From NCBI RefSeq assembly GCF_000023325.1, contig NC_012785.1, forward strand, positions 558,001 through 622,000: a DNA stretch of 64,000 nucleotides, read 5' to 3'. Below the pieces are notes generated by a model, which was not told where the DNA came from, searched no databases, and worked only from the letters and a program-made list of their open reading frames with translations. This DNA is from Kosmotoga olearia TBF 19.5.1. Its GTDB lineage: Bacteria > Thermotogota > Thermotogae > Petrotogales > Kosmotogaceae. Shown one piece after another: positions 17,895 through 26,958 of the stretch (position 1 is the first letter of the stretch; every line of letters starts with the position of its first letter). Position numbers and translations under genes: made by a program.

Positions 17895-18688
17895 GCTACG
17901 AAAAAGTACACAGCTTGTTGAAAGAACTGAAACTGGAAGGAATCTCCAGGGTATTGGATTCTTCTCTCCAAAACTGGAGCAAAGGAGATAAAGACGTTCT
18001 CGAATTGATTGAAGAACTACTAATAGCCCAGAAGAAAGAAAACGAGAACAAGAAATACATAACAGCTCTCAGATACAGCGGATTACCTTTCCACAAAACC
18101 CTGGAAGAATTCGATTTCAGTTTCCAACCCAGCATAGACAGAAAACAGGTAATGGAACTGAAGACCCTGAGATTCATGTACGAAAAAGAGAACGTGGTAT
18201 TTCTTGGACCTCCTGGAGTAGGAAAAACACACCTGGCGGTAGGTCTTGGAATGGAAGCCCTAAGGGAAGGAAAGAAAATATACTTCGTTAATGCAATAAC
18301 GTTGGTGGATCGATTAAAGAAAGCCTTTGTTGAGAGACATCTGGAAAAAACCATTAGATTCTACAAATCCCTTGACCTACTAATAATAGATGAACTGGGA
18401 TACCTGCCGCTGGATACAGAGGGAGCGAAGCTGTTTTTTGAACTGGTGAGCCAGAAATACGAGCAGGGAAGCATAATCCTGACATCCAACAGAAGCTTTA
18501 CCGAATGGGACAAGATATTTGAAGACGAAGTATTAGCAACAGCGGTATTGGACAGACTCTTACACCATTGTACGATAGTCAATATTCGTGGAAAAAGTTA
18601 CAGACTGAAAGAAAAACAGAAAACGGGGCTTGTTGGTATACAGACGACGATTGGTAGAACCGACAAACTACGCAAATCTGAGCGATGA
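17891..18688 (+). CDS. istB: IS21 helper ATPase IstB
   Basis: 265-aa AAA+ ATPase related to DnaC that assists IstA in target capture. Walker A is [16 protein letters not shown], Walker B is LLIIDELGYLPLD, and the sensor-1 region is IILTSNRSFTEWDKIF. It is translated from an ATG overlapping the istA stop, so the two are coupled. The gene ends 51 bases before the right end of the element. Confidence 0.95.
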   Translation: MSYEKVHSLLKELKLEGISRVLDSSLQNWSKGDKDVLELIEELLIAQKKENENKKYITALRYSGLPFHKTLEEFDFSFQPSIDRKQVMELKTLRFMYEKENVVFLGPPGVGKTHLAVGLGMEALREGKKIYFVNAITLVDRLKKAFVERHLEKTIRFYKSLDLLIIDELGYLPLDTEGAKLFFELVSQKYEQGSIILTSNRSFTEWDKIFEDEVLATAVLDRLLHHCTIVNIRGKSYRLKEKQKTGLVGIQTTIGRTDKLRKSER

Positions 18689-19355
18689 AATTACGCAATT
18701 TTGATCGATGTTTTTTTGCATTTTTGGTTGATGTTGACAGCTGGGATATGTCAGGAAATACTGGCCGAAACAGCACCATCCTGTTAGGCGCTCAACCCAG
18801 CATGAGATAGACAGGACAGGAATACTGTGGGAAGCAGATATTAAGTACATAACCACAATACAGGAAGGGAATATAGCCTTATTGGACATAATAGATGTAT
18901 ATTCAAGGGAAATAGTGGGTTCATATCTTGGGAAGAGTTGCAAGTGCAAAGATTTTACCCGAACACTGGGAAGGGCAATGCTTTACCAGGAAACGGTACC
19001 TCAGTTGGTCCGTACGGATAATGGAAGCCTGTTTACAGCTAATTACACCCGGGAATATTTTGAAAAGAACGAGATAATCCAGGAATTCGGGATAAAGCAC
19101 CACCCTGATTCCCAGGCTTTTATTGAATCACAACATTCGAATGTGCAAAGGGAATTTGTGGCTATGAATGTGTTTGAGAGAGCGGAAGACGTTTACCGGA
19201 AATACCAGGTGTACATGGATTTCTATCATAATCTCAGACCACATGGTTCTTTGAAATACATGACACCACAAGCCTTTAAGAAACAGTGCAATATTTCTTT
19301 GATTCAGTCCGTTAATGCTTGATCTCGTTAACCTGTGTCTCATTATTGGGGGTCA

Positions 19356-19625
19356 GACCGCTTTCTCCAATCTATAACATCCAATCTCGCTCTGTAATTT
19401 TAAGTCACCGGATCCCGGTTCTCGAATCTCTGTCTTTAACAGCGTCTGCAAGCCTCCTGGACGAAGTCCAGCACTTCGACAGCGTAGCTGCTGCTCTCTC
19501 GGTTTCTCGGTTCTCGATCGTCACGCACAACCTACAACCACTTCGAACAACGATAATAAGCGTAGCTTTGCACATCATTCGCATAGTGAATCCAAACATT
19601 AACCTCGAAATGGTTCCCTAGATTT
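19356..19625. repeat. Tail of a composite intergenic repeat
   Basis: No gene. It holds the palindrome CTGGAC-GAA-GTCCAG (19457-19471), an AGC-rich stretch, a CTCGGTTTCTCGGTTCTCGA motif (about 19498-19518) and CACGCACAACCTACAACC (about 19521-19540). The last two also occur at 22240, 32500-32560 and 40660-40710. Confidence 0.7.
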
Positions 19626-21743
19626 TTACCTCCTTTGATTTTTAAGCCAGCGCATTACTCGTGGATATGATTTCCAAACTTTTTCATACTCTAAAGCATA
19701 AATTATTGCTTCTTTTTTTTCCAATTCAATCTCAACATTATCCAGCTCTTCAGGATCAATACCCATAAGTAAGATATCTATAACATATGGGTTCATTCTT
19801 TTTGCCAAACTCAATTCCAGATTTGCCCTTTCTATGTTTCTTCGGATGTAATAGATGAATGCCCGCCCCATTACGAAATCAAGGCTGTTTTCATCTTCAT
19901 ACCACTCTAAAAGTTTTTCTGCTTTTATGAAATTTCTTTGTCTGAAATAACAATTCAACAAACTATTTTTAGCGTTTAAGAAGTCCATTGGCTCAACTAC
20001 GAGCATCCACTCAAAAATCTGAGTGGCTTTTGCTAAATTACTTCCTCTCATCCTTAGAAAATCTCCAAAGTCTTTGAAAAGCATCAAAATTGGTCTGTTA
20101 TGATGGTGTGAGAATTCTATCATGTAGTTTCTCAGATTAAGTTTCCTGAGTAACTCTTGAATTTTCTCGACACCAGTTTCGAGGGTTCGTCTACAATCTT
20201 CTTCCATACCTAGTGTAAAATATTCATTCGCCAGTTCCATATAAGCCGTAAATTCATAGGGATGTTTTTCTAAAACCTTCTCCAGAATCTGCACTTTATC
20301 TTCCTTATTTTCAAGCATCTTTTTAAGATAGTACTCTCTTGGCGGGAGATTATACCTCAATGAAGGAACTCTTTCACTACTATCGATTTCAAAACCTGGA
20401 AAAAGGCTATCTTTTTCCTCAAAGATCGTGCGATGCATTTTTCTGGCGATCTCGTAATTGGTTGAAACCACAGATGATACTATCGCCGACTCTTCAGAAT
20501 CTTTATCTCTCAACTTAGGAATTACGCCATTTTCAACAAAGCTTTCAAATGCTTTCTGATCCCTCTTAGAAAGACTCTCATAAAGCACAAGAGCATACTC
20601 TTTGTATCCATAAGCCTGAGCCAATAAAGCTCCCGCAAGCCTGGCCCTAGAATTGGTTTTCAGATCCATTATATATTTGATAAATTCTTCCAGCGCTCTT
20701 GATTTTCGCTTTGTTTTTTTCTTGAGAAGACTGTCGCAAACCGCCCTTATAATCAATGGCACTTCTGTCTTCTCTTCTGTCCTGCCCAGTTCTTCCAAGA
20801 AATTGATAATCCTCTTTCCAACAAATGAAAAGCTTGTATTTTCAGCTATTCCAGCAATTATCACTGGCAGTAAACCTGACGTAGGCGCCATTCGATTCAA
20901 AACATATATATGACTCTTAAAAGAAGATCCCCACGTTAACAGTGAAGCACCTGCATAAGCTGCTTTACGCCTCACTTCATCATCTTCGTGCCTCAAAAGA
21001 CAAACCAGCGATAATATCGATGGATCTGTCCCAAATAATGTGTCTGGGAAAAAAACCTCGAAAGGCAATTCAAGATAATCCGGTCCAATATTGGGATTCA
21101 ATCCCAACGCATAGGATGTTATTGTTGATTCAAAATAACCAAGAGTAAGGTTGAAAGTAATGTCCAATGCTTTCAAAAAGAATCTTGGACAATTTCTAGC
21201 AAGGTTCATTGCCTCCGCAACTATTTTGATTAGCTCTCTATCATTTCCATTATCATCTTCTTCGTTGTCGGAAAGTTTGAAATTCTGAAGAAAAAATGCA
21301 ATAGCATCTAACCCAGCCAACAAATACCAGCGAGCTATTTCAGTATTCCCATATTCAGGTTCCCCCAAAATAATAGCAATTACCTCTTCATCATTTTTAA
21401 CACTATCGGATTCCACATTATCAACTTCACGCTCATTGGCTTTTCTAATAAGCCGGCCTAAATTAATAATTTTCTGTGCTATCCTGAACCTGGTTTCAAA
21501 GGGAATATCTTCATCCCACAGAAAGATACCCCAGAAATAAAGTAAAAAGTATTTGTTATCATTGAGCACTTTGGAATCAAGTCCAAAAGCATCTTTCAAA
21601 AGTGATGAGAGTTGATCAAACTTCTCGCTATCAACTTCCTGCCGCAATTCTTCCCAATTAAACTCAGGTCCGGTATAATCGGTACCGATCTCCAGAAGAT
21701 CACAAAGATATGTTATTCTGTACTTCTGGTACTCACTCCACAT
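19626..21743 (-). CDS. Helical-repeat (HEAT/TPR-like) protein of unknown function
   Basis: 705-aa protein that I do not recognise as a named family. It has no signal peptide or membrane helix, so it is likely cytoplasmic. Residues of about 225-400 look like HEAT repeats (SILSLVCLLRHEDDEVRRKA, then YAGASLLTWG), and from about 480 the sequence looks TPR-like (PYEFTAYMELANEYFTLGME, ANLAKATQ-type pairs, NSLLNCYFRQRNFIKAEKLL). A low-complexity acidic stretch lies near 155-165. The start ATG has AAGGGATGGGG upstream. It is flanked by repeat-filled gaps on both sides and seems to stand alone; a scaffold role is only a guess. Confidence 0.75.
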   Translation of the reverse strand: MWSEYQKYRITYLCDLLEIGTDYTGPEFNWEELRQEVDSEKFDQLSSLLKDAFGLDSKVLNDNKYFLLYFWGIFLWDEDIPFETRFRIAQKIINLGRLIRKANEREVDNVESDSVKNDEEVIAIILGEPEYGNTEIARWYLLAGLDAIAFFLQNFKLSDNEEDDNGNDRELIKIVAEAMNLARNCPRFFLKALDITFNLTLGYFESTITSYALGLNPNIGPDYLELPFEVFFPDTLFGTDPSILSLVCLLRHEDDEVRRKAAYAGASLLTWGSSFKSHIYVLNRMAPTSGLLPVIIAGIAENTSFSFVGKRIINFLEELGRTEEKTEVPLIIRAVCDSLLKKKTKRKSRALEEFIKYIMDLKTNSRARLAGALLAQAYGYKEYALVLYESLSKRDQKAFESFVENGVIPKLRDKDSEESAIVSSVVSTNYEIARKMHRTIFEEKDSLFPGFEIDSSERVPSLRYNLPPREYYLKKMLENKEDKVQILEKVLEKHPYEFTAYMELANEYFTLGMEEDCRRTLETGVEKIQELLRKLNLRNYMIEFSHHHNRPILMLFKDFGDFLRMRGSNLAKATQIFEWMLVVEPMDFLNAKNSLLNCYFRQRNFIKAEKLLEWYEDENSLDFVMGRAFIYYIRRNIERANLELSLAKRMNPYVIDILLMGIDPEELDNVEIELEKKEAIIYALEYEKVWKSYPRVMRWLKNQRR

Positions 21744-21989
21744 AAGACCCCATCCCTTCTATGAAAATATATTTGAAACTTCATAACGCTTTGAAAGGCA
21801 TTAACTCTATCAATTATGAAAATCTACCTCACACAATATATTACAACATTTAAAGAACTATTCAGAAAAGCTCTCACTAAAAATCCACACAGCTTTCGTC
21901 TAAATACCTTTTCCCGCTCAATTTTAGTTGATAATCACCGTTTATTAATTGCGAAACCGATAAAGTCACTCTGTGGCTGAAAAGCGTTC

Positions 21990-22262
21990 TTCAAAGCGAA
22001 CGAAGGGGATCTTGCTAACACAAATGACACTGGGAACGACTACGTCGTTGACATAAAAGAACGAGGCACAGCATGCTGTATAAAAATCGAGAACCGAGAA
22101 TCGAGAATCCGAGATGGTAAAGGCGAAAAACATTTTCACTCTTTATTTTAAAACCTTCGAACGTCGCTCTACCAGCTGACAGCGTTGCAAGCCTCGGCTG
22201 CGCAGCAGCTATCGGCTCTCGGATCTCGGATTCTCGTTTTTTACGCACAACCTACAACGTTT
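21990..22262. repeat. Composite intergenic repeat between nrdG and the helical-repeat gene
   Basis: The 528-bp gap 21744-22271 has no gene; 21744-21980 is plain AT-rich sequence. The remainder holds AACGAC-TAC-GTCGTT (22035-22049), ACAGCATGCTGT (22068-22079), a run of GAGAACCGAGAATCGAGAAT (about 22088-22110) whose inverted partner TCTCGGATCTCGGATTCTCG lies at about 22217-22236, a GCTGC-GCA-GCAGC palindrome, and CGCACAACCTACAACG at the nrdG end. Confidence 0.75.
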
Positions 22263-22271
22263 TTTAACGTC

Positions 22272-22925
22272 TCATCCTCTAACAACAACGTTCTCTACAT
22301 AGGGTTTAAGAGCTTTTTCGAAGTCAAGCAAAATCTCCCTGGGATAGGGAGAAACTGAATTCACCGGTCGATATTGTTGGATCGCCACATTTTTAATACC
22401 TTTCAGCAGCTCAGCAAATTTCGGGAAGTTATCCGGTTTAATATATGGTGGGTAAACGGTGATTCTTATTTCATAGTCCTTTGCATTTTTTGTTATCTCA
22501 AGACTCTCAAGAATCGTTTCGAAGCCCACATTGGAGAAAAGGGAATAATCAAGGCTTTTCAAATCCATAGCGATAAAGTCAACGATTTCAATCAATTCTT
22601 TCAGAACTTCGGGATTACTACCGTTTGTATCGACCTTTATGAATTTACCCGGGAATCTTTTTTTGAGTTCTTTAAAGAAAGAGAGAAGAGCATGACCATG
22701 CAAGGTCGGCTCCCCTCCGGTTATAACGACGGCATCTATTAAATTCTTTCTTAAAGATAGATATTTATAAACATCGACTTCTTTGATCGGATGAGGAATT
22801 CGCTTTTTCAGTTCGGCGTTATGGCAATACTCACAGTCAAAATTACAGCTTGAGGTAAAGAGAGTTGTCGATACCTTTCCCGGATAGTCCACCAGACTTA
22901 CTTTCTGCCATCCTGCGAAATCCAT
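22272..22925 (-). CDS. nrdG: NrdG, anaerobic ribonucleotide reductase activating enzyme
   Basis: 217-aa radical-SAM activase that puts the glycyl radical on NrdD. The [4Fe-4S]/SAM motif CNFDCEYC follows VSLVDYPGKVSTTLFTSS; the SAM-binding GGEPTLHG and the strand FIKVDTNGSNPEV also fit. The start ATG has GGAGAGG upstream. It overlaps the end of nrdD by 83 bases, an unusually long overlap; an out-of-frame TAG sits immediately before this ATG. Confidence 0.94.
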   Translation of the reverse strand: MDFAGWQKVSLVDYPGKVSTTLFTSSCNFDCEYCHNAELKKRIPHPIKEVDVYKYLSLRKNLIDAVVITGGEPTLHGHALLSFFKELKKRFPGKFIKVDTNGSNPEVLKELIEIVDFIAMDLKSLDYSLFSNVGFETILESLEITKNAKDYEIRITVYPPYIKPDNFPKFAELLKGIKNVAIQQYRPVNSVSPYPREILLDFEKALKPYVENVVVRG

Positions 22926-24996
22926 CTATTTCAGTCCTCTCCACACGAAATTCCTTTCTGCTTTTGAACTCTTCCTGTTTACCAATATTCCAGTGCTGAA
23001 CCGGCCTGTAATAACCGGTGATACGCGAATAAACCTCCGTTGGTTGCCCGCAGATAGGGCAAGAATATTCCTCACCTTTTATGTAACCATGATTACGGCA
23101 TATGGAGTAGGTTGGAGAGATTGTGAAGTAAGGAATGCGATAATTTTCCGCGATCTTTTTGACAAGCTCCCGGGTAGTTCGCCAATCGTCAACGCTTTCC
23201 CCAAGGAAAGCATGGAACACTGTACCTCCGGTATATTTTATTTGAAGCTCCTCCTGAAGTTCCAGGGCAGAGAAAATATCTATTTCATAATCCACCGGAA
23301 GGTGGGTAGAATTGGTGTAATAGGGAGCATCTTTACCAGCGGTGATTATGTCCGGGAACAGTTTCTTGTCTATCTTGGCGAGGCGGTAAGAGGTAGACTC
23401 AGCCGGTGTTGCCTCAAGGTTATAGAGGTTTCCTGTCTCTTCCTGATAAATCTTCAGACGTTCTCTCATAAAGTCCAGAACCCTGATAGCAAAGCGTCTT
23501 GAGTTTTCTTCATAAATAGGTTTTTTGAGCCATCTCGCGTTGAGACAAGCCTCGTTCATTCCAACAAGTCCTATCGTTGAGAAATGGTTATCGAAGTTCT
23601 TGAGGTACCTCTTGGTGTAAGGATACAATCCTTCATCATTCAGTTTTTCTATAACCTCACGTTTTATTTCAAGACTGCGTTTTGCCAGATCCATCATTTT
23701 TGAAAGTCTCTGGAAGAATTCCACCTCGTTCTTACTTAAATAAGCCAACCTTGGAAGATTGATCGTTACGACACCGATAGAGCCAGTGTATTCATCCGAA
23801 CCAAAAAGACCTCCGCCACGTCTTCTTAACTCGCGCTTATCCAGCTGAAGCCGGCAACACATACTGCGCACATCATCAGGGTTGAGATCCGAATTTATAA
23901 AGTTCTGGAAATAGGGAGTACCATATTTTGATGTGATTTCAAAAAGAAGCTCGGAGTTCGGGTTTTCCCAGTCAAAATCTTTGGTGATATTGTACGTTGG
24001 TATCGGATACTGAAAGCCTCTTCCGTTGGCATCCCCTTCTTTCAGGATCTCCAGAAAAGCCCTATTTATTATGTCCATCTCTTTTTGGCAATCACCGTAC
24101 GTGAAATCCTGAGGTTCTCCACCTACGATGGCTGGCTCGTCTTTGAGTCTTTTTGGAACTGTCCAGTCAAGGGTTATATTTGAGAAGGGCGACTGTGTTC
24201 CCCAGCGACTGGGCGTATTTACACCAAAAACGAATGATTGTATGCACTGCTTGACTTCCTTGAAAGTGAGGTTATCCACCTTTACAAAAGGTGCAAGATA
24301 GGTGTCGAAAGAACTGAACGCCTGTGCGCCGGCCCATTCGTTCTGGAGGATTCCAAGAAAATTAACCATCTGGTTTGCCAGCGTCGAGAGATGTCTGGCC
24401 GGTTTGGAAGAAACCTTTCCCGGCACACCGCCAAGCCCCTCTTCTATAAGCTGCCGGAGACTCCAACCAGCGCAATAACCGGAAAGCATAGACAGATCGT
24501 GTATATGGAAATCCCCGTTTTTATGTGCTTTTCCGATCTCTTCATCATAGATTTCGCTGAGCCAGTAATTCGCTGTAACAGTCCCGCTGTTGTGGAGTAT
24601 CAGCCCACCAATTGAGTATGTAACGGTGCTGTTTTCTTTAACCCGCCAGTCCCTCTGGTTAAGATAGTTATTGACTGTTTTGGCAAAATCCAGCATCGAT
24701 GATTTGAGATTCCTCAGCTTCTCTCTTTGCTTACGATACAATATATAAGCCTTGGCAACCTTGTTGAATCCAAGATCTTCAAGGGTTTTTTCGACAGAGT
24801 CCTGAATATCCTCGATGTCAACAATGTTTTCTTTAATCTTCCCCTGAAAATCAGAAGTTACCCGAAGAGCGAGCCTTTCGAGTATGTCATCTGTGTAAGC
24901 AGTATCCGTTGCTTCAAATGCTTTCTTTACAGCAAGAATTATCTTTGAAAGTTCAAATTCCACTAGAGAGCCGTCTCTTTTCCTGACTAGAAGCAT
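22843..24996 (-). CDS. nrdD: NrdD, anaerobic (class III) ribonucleoside-triphosphate reductase
   Basis: 717-aa enzyme making deoxynucleotides without oxygen. N-terminal ATP-cone (MLLVRKRDGSLVEFELSKII), then the catalytic barrel with the Cys-bearing SMCCRLQLDKRELRRRGGG, a C-terminal zinc site (CRNHGY ... CPICG) and the glycyl-radical loop RITGYYRPVQHWN. After KSRKEF the protein continues for about 34 residues inside nrdG; in the next frame the message would stop at a TAG touching the nrdG ATG, so a one-base change may have lengthened the C-terminus. It is the first gene of the nrdDG operon, behind a candidate NrdR box. Confidence 0.95.
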   Translation of the reverse strand: MLLVRKRDGSLVEFELSKIILAVKKAFEATDTAYTDDILERLALRVTSDFQGKIKENIVDIEDIQDSVEKTLEDLGFNKVAKAYILYRKQREKLRNLKSSMLDFAKTVNNYLNQRDWRVKENSTVTYSIGGLILHNSGTVTANYWLSEIYDEEIGKAHKNGDFHIHDLSMLSGYCAGWSLRQLIEEGLGGVPGKVSSKPARHLSTLANQMVNFLGILQNEWAGAQAFSSFDTYLAPFVKVDNLTFKEVKQCIQSFVFGVNTPSRWGTQSPFSNITLDWTVPKRLKDEPAIVGGEPQDFTYGDCQKEMDIINRAFLEILKEGDANGRGFQYPIPTYNITKDFDWENPNSELLFEITSKYGTPYFQNFINSDLNPDDVRSMCCRLQLDKRELRRRGGGLFGSDEYTGSIGVVTINLPRLAYLSKNEVEFFQRLSKMMDLAKRSLEIKREVIEKLNDEGLYPYTKRYLKNFDNHFSTIGLVGMNEACLNARWLKKPIYEENSRRFAIRVLDFMRERLKIYQEETGNLYNLEATPAESTSYRLAKIDKKLFPDIITAGKDAPYYTNSTHLPVDYEIDIFSALELQEELQIKYTGGTVFHAFLGESVDDWRTTRELVKKIAENYRIPYFTISPTYSICRNHGYIKGEEYSCPICGQPTEVYSRITGYYRPVQHWNIGKQEEFKSRKEFRVERTEIDGFRRMAESKSGGLSGKGIDNSLYLKL

Positions 24997-25047
24997 CTAA
25001 ATCCCCCCATTTCAGTCCCTATAAATAGTAAGCCAACAATATAATGG

Positions 25048-25061
25048 TACTATATATAGTA
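25048..25061. promoter_or_regulatory. Candidate NrdR box upstream of nrdDG
   Basis: TACTATATATAGTA is a perfect 14-bp palindrome 52 bases upstream of the nrdD start. It resembles the NrdR repressor site (consensus around acaCTATATATAGtgt). NrdR sites normally come as a pair; a second clear copy at the usual spacing was not seen. The rest of the 24997-25171 gap is AT-rich promoter-like sequence. Confidence 0.6.
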
Positions 25062-25171
25062 TCACAAAAAGAGAAAAAATAACGCATCTATATTTTTACT
25101 ATAATAAGAAACTTAGAGTAATTATTCCCGATTAGTGTTCAATTTTGAAGAAGTGGAAAAAAATTGCGGTA

Positions 25172-25714
25172 TCAAATCCTTTTCACAACAAACTTCTCAA
25201 TTTCTTCGACACCTATCATCTTCACCATCTTTATGAACGCTTTTGCAGTGGCGACAGCATCTCCCAGCGCACGATGCCGATCCTCACAAAAGATACCCAG
25301 GCGCGCCAGAATAATGTCAAGATTGTGTCTGCCACGAAAAAGGCTGCGCGAAAGGCTGATGGTATCCACAAAAGGATTCGGAAGTTCGCCGATTCCAATT
25401 TTCTTCCCGAAATAATCGAGAAAGGAAAGATCAAAGGGAGCATTTTGTATCACAAGAACGCGATCTCTCACGAAATCATAAAACCTCGGTAGAACAATTT
25501 CTATCGGAAGCTTATCTTCGAGCATCAGGTTGTTTATGCCTGTAATCATGGTTATGGAGATCGGCACGTGCCTCTTTGGTTTTATAAGTTCGTTGAAGGA
25601 TTCTTCGTAGATTATTTCCCAGTCCCTGACAACCACGCCCGCGATTTCTATCAACTCTGCCCCTTTATGAGGGCTGGAACCGGTGGTTTCGGTATCTATG
25701 ACAACAAATTCCAA
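25172..25714 (-). CDS. DnaQ-type DEDDh 3'-5' exonuclease
   Basis: 180-aa exonuclease of the DnaQ/PolC-epsilon type. Exo I is VVIDTETTGSSP, Exo II lies in VIQNAPFDLSFLDYF, and Exo III is EDRHRALGDAVATA, giving the D-E-D-H-D set. It starts with TTG (25714), seven bases after GGAGG, directly behind the amidohydrolase stop. It may proofread for a polymerase or trim DNA or RNA; a free-standing form cannot be assigned further. Confidence 0.9.
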   Translation of the reverse strand: MEFVVIDTETTGSSPHKGAELIEIAGVVVRDWEIIYEESFNELIKPKRHVPISITMITGINNLMLEDKLPIEIVLPRFYDFVRDRVLVIQNAPFDLSFLDYFGKKIGIGELPNPFVDTISLSRSLFRGRHNLDIILARLGIFCEDRHRALGDAVATAKAFIKMVKMIGVEEIEKFVVKRI

Positions 25715-25715
25715 T

Positions 25716-26858
25716 TCAATCCTCCTTACTCACTTCCTTGAGTAGAGAATAAAATACCTTCACGCCAAAATCAATGCATCTGTCCTCCGGTAAAAACTTT
25801 GATGTGTGTAATCCGGCTTTCATCGTTTCGGTAGCACATCCAAGCCAGAACATCAGTGAAGGGTACCGCTGGCTGAAAAACGCGAAATCCTCGCCGGTGA
25901 ACTTTGTCTCGCATTCAGCAAATTCCAAACCAATACTTTTGACCGTTTTCGCAAGGGCTTTAAAGAGCCTGGAGTCGTTCATAAGTACTGGATAATACGC
26001 TCCATAACGAACCTCGCCCTGAACCTTCCATGTTTTGCTTATGTTTTCAGTAAATCTTTCCATGAGCTCGTCTATTTTCTCTTTGGTTTTTATGTCAAGA
26101 ACCCTATAGGTTCCCTCAATTATTGATTTTTCCGCCACTATGTTCCTTCGATCACCCGCTACCAATTTTCCGATGGTGAACACATAACGCTCCTCTTCCG
26201 GGATGAACCTTGTGAGAGCGGAATAAAAAGCGGTTATGAATTCTGATGCGGGTAGTATTGTATCCCTGCCTTCATCAGGTTTGGCTCCATGAGCACTTTC
26301 ACCTTTAAAGATAACGTCGAATTCCGTTGGGCTCGCGAAAATAACTCCTTCTTTAGAAGCAACCGTACCCATTTTATAATCAGGGCTTACGTGTAATGCG
26401 AAAGCAGCTTTTACATCATATGAGTCAAGAAATCCGCTTTCAAGGAAAGGTTTCGCTCCCCCGGGGCCTTCTTCGGCTGGCTGAAAGAAGAACAAAATAT
26501 TTGCTTCTGAAAGTTCTCTTGCTACTTGTTTGATCAATCCAGTAAGCACGGACATATGGATATCGTGACCGCATGCGTGCATCCAGCCAGGGTTTTCCGA
26601 TGCGAAATCCACATTAGTTTCTTCTTCAATGGGCAGGGCATCCATATCTGCTCTGAAAAGGACAAAGCTCTTATTTTCTGCATTACGATATTCTACCACC
26701 AATCCTGTTTCCAGAACTTCATAAATTTTGAAGTAATTTTTCGGTAAATCTGAAAGGAATTTCAGTAAGATCTTTTTTGTTTCATATTCCCTAAAACCAC
26801 CTTCCGGATTTTTATGCAATCTGTGCCTTAATTCGTGCACCTTGCCAATTTCGATCAT
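25716..26858 (-). CDS. M20D amidohydrolase, possibly N-acetyldiaminopimelate deacetylase
   Basis: 380-aa metal-dependent amidohydrolase. Seen: HRLHKNPEGGFREYET, FRADMDALPIEEET, the metal motifs MHACGHDIHM and QPAEEGPGGA, the lid-domain His in GESAHGAKPDEG, and GEDFAFFSQRYPSLMFWLG near the end. The EDF...MFWLG segment is typical of YkuR-type N-acetyldiaminopimelate deacetylases in lysine and peptidoglycan synthesis; other M20D members act on hippurate or IAA-amino acids. It is coupled to the exonuclease gene one base downstream. No other dap gene is nearby, so the substrate remains open. Confidence 0.87.
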   Translation of the reverse strand: MIEIGKVHELRHRLHKNPEGGFREYETKKILLKFLSDLPKNYFKIYEVLETGLVVEYRNAENKSFVLFRADMDALPIEEETNVDFASENPGWMHACGHDIHMSVLTGLIKQVARELSEANILFFFQPAEEGPGGAKPFLESGFLDSYDVKAAFALHVSPDYKMGTVASKEGVIFASPTEFDVIFKGESAHGAKPDEGRDTILPASEFITAFYSALTRFIPEEERYVFTIGKLVAGDRRNIVAEKSIIEGTYRVLDIKTKEKIDELMERFTENISKTWKVQGEVRYGAYYPVLMNDSRLFKALAKTVKSIGLEFAECETKFTGEDFAFFSQRYPSLMFWLGCATETMKAGLHTSKFLPEDRCIDFGVKVFYSLLKEVSKED

Positions 26859-26958
26859 TTAAATATCCCCCTATTTTTTGGAGTATAATTATTACAACAC
26901 GTTGATTCAAAACAAATATAGCACAGTTTTGCTGTGTGAAAATGGTGGGGGTGACCCT

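Larger units (their letters stand above)
16680..18739 (+). mobile_element. IS21-family insertion sequence nested in the IS3 element
   Basis: 2060-bp element with both istA and istB intact. The left end TGTCGACATC (16680) and right end GATGTTGACA (to 18739) are near-perfect inverted repeats. A second inner repeat is shared by both ends (AAACGTCGGTCAAAAATGAG on the left, its near complement on the right), as is typical of IS21. A 5-bp target duplication GCTGG flanks it at 16675-16679 and 18740-18744. Structure is complete, so it may still be mobile. Confidence 0.93.
16355..19322 (+). pseudogene. IS3-family transposase OrfB, interrupted by IS21
   Basis: The integrase half of the IS3 transposase is split: codons before the break occupy 16355-16679 and those after it 18745-19322 (one GCTGG copy removed). 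Spliced at the duplication it reads HRMRKKLGYVRKYWPKQ and continues without a stop. The DDE residues are all in the distal part: WEADIKYI, VRTDNGSLFTA, and the Glu in AFIESQHSNVQREF. So the element was intact before the IS21 insertion and is now inactive unless the IS21 leaves precisely. Confidence 0.88.
15885..19355 (+). mobile_element. IS3-family (IS150-like) insertion sequence, interrupted by an IS21 element
   Basis: orfA and orfB of an IS3-type element span 15951-19322. Candidate ends are TCACCCCC at 15885 and GGGGGTCA ending at 19355, which are inverted and imperfect; no clear target duplication was found, so the exact ends are uncertain. Removing 16680-18744 restores an unbroken orfB. 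The element appears to have landed inside a composite repeat whose tail continues at about 19495-19545. Confidence 0.75.

Noticed and set aside
22015-22248. Small open frame in the gap before nrdG
   Set aside because: It translates repeat motifs; no ribosome site and no conserved-looking protein sequence.
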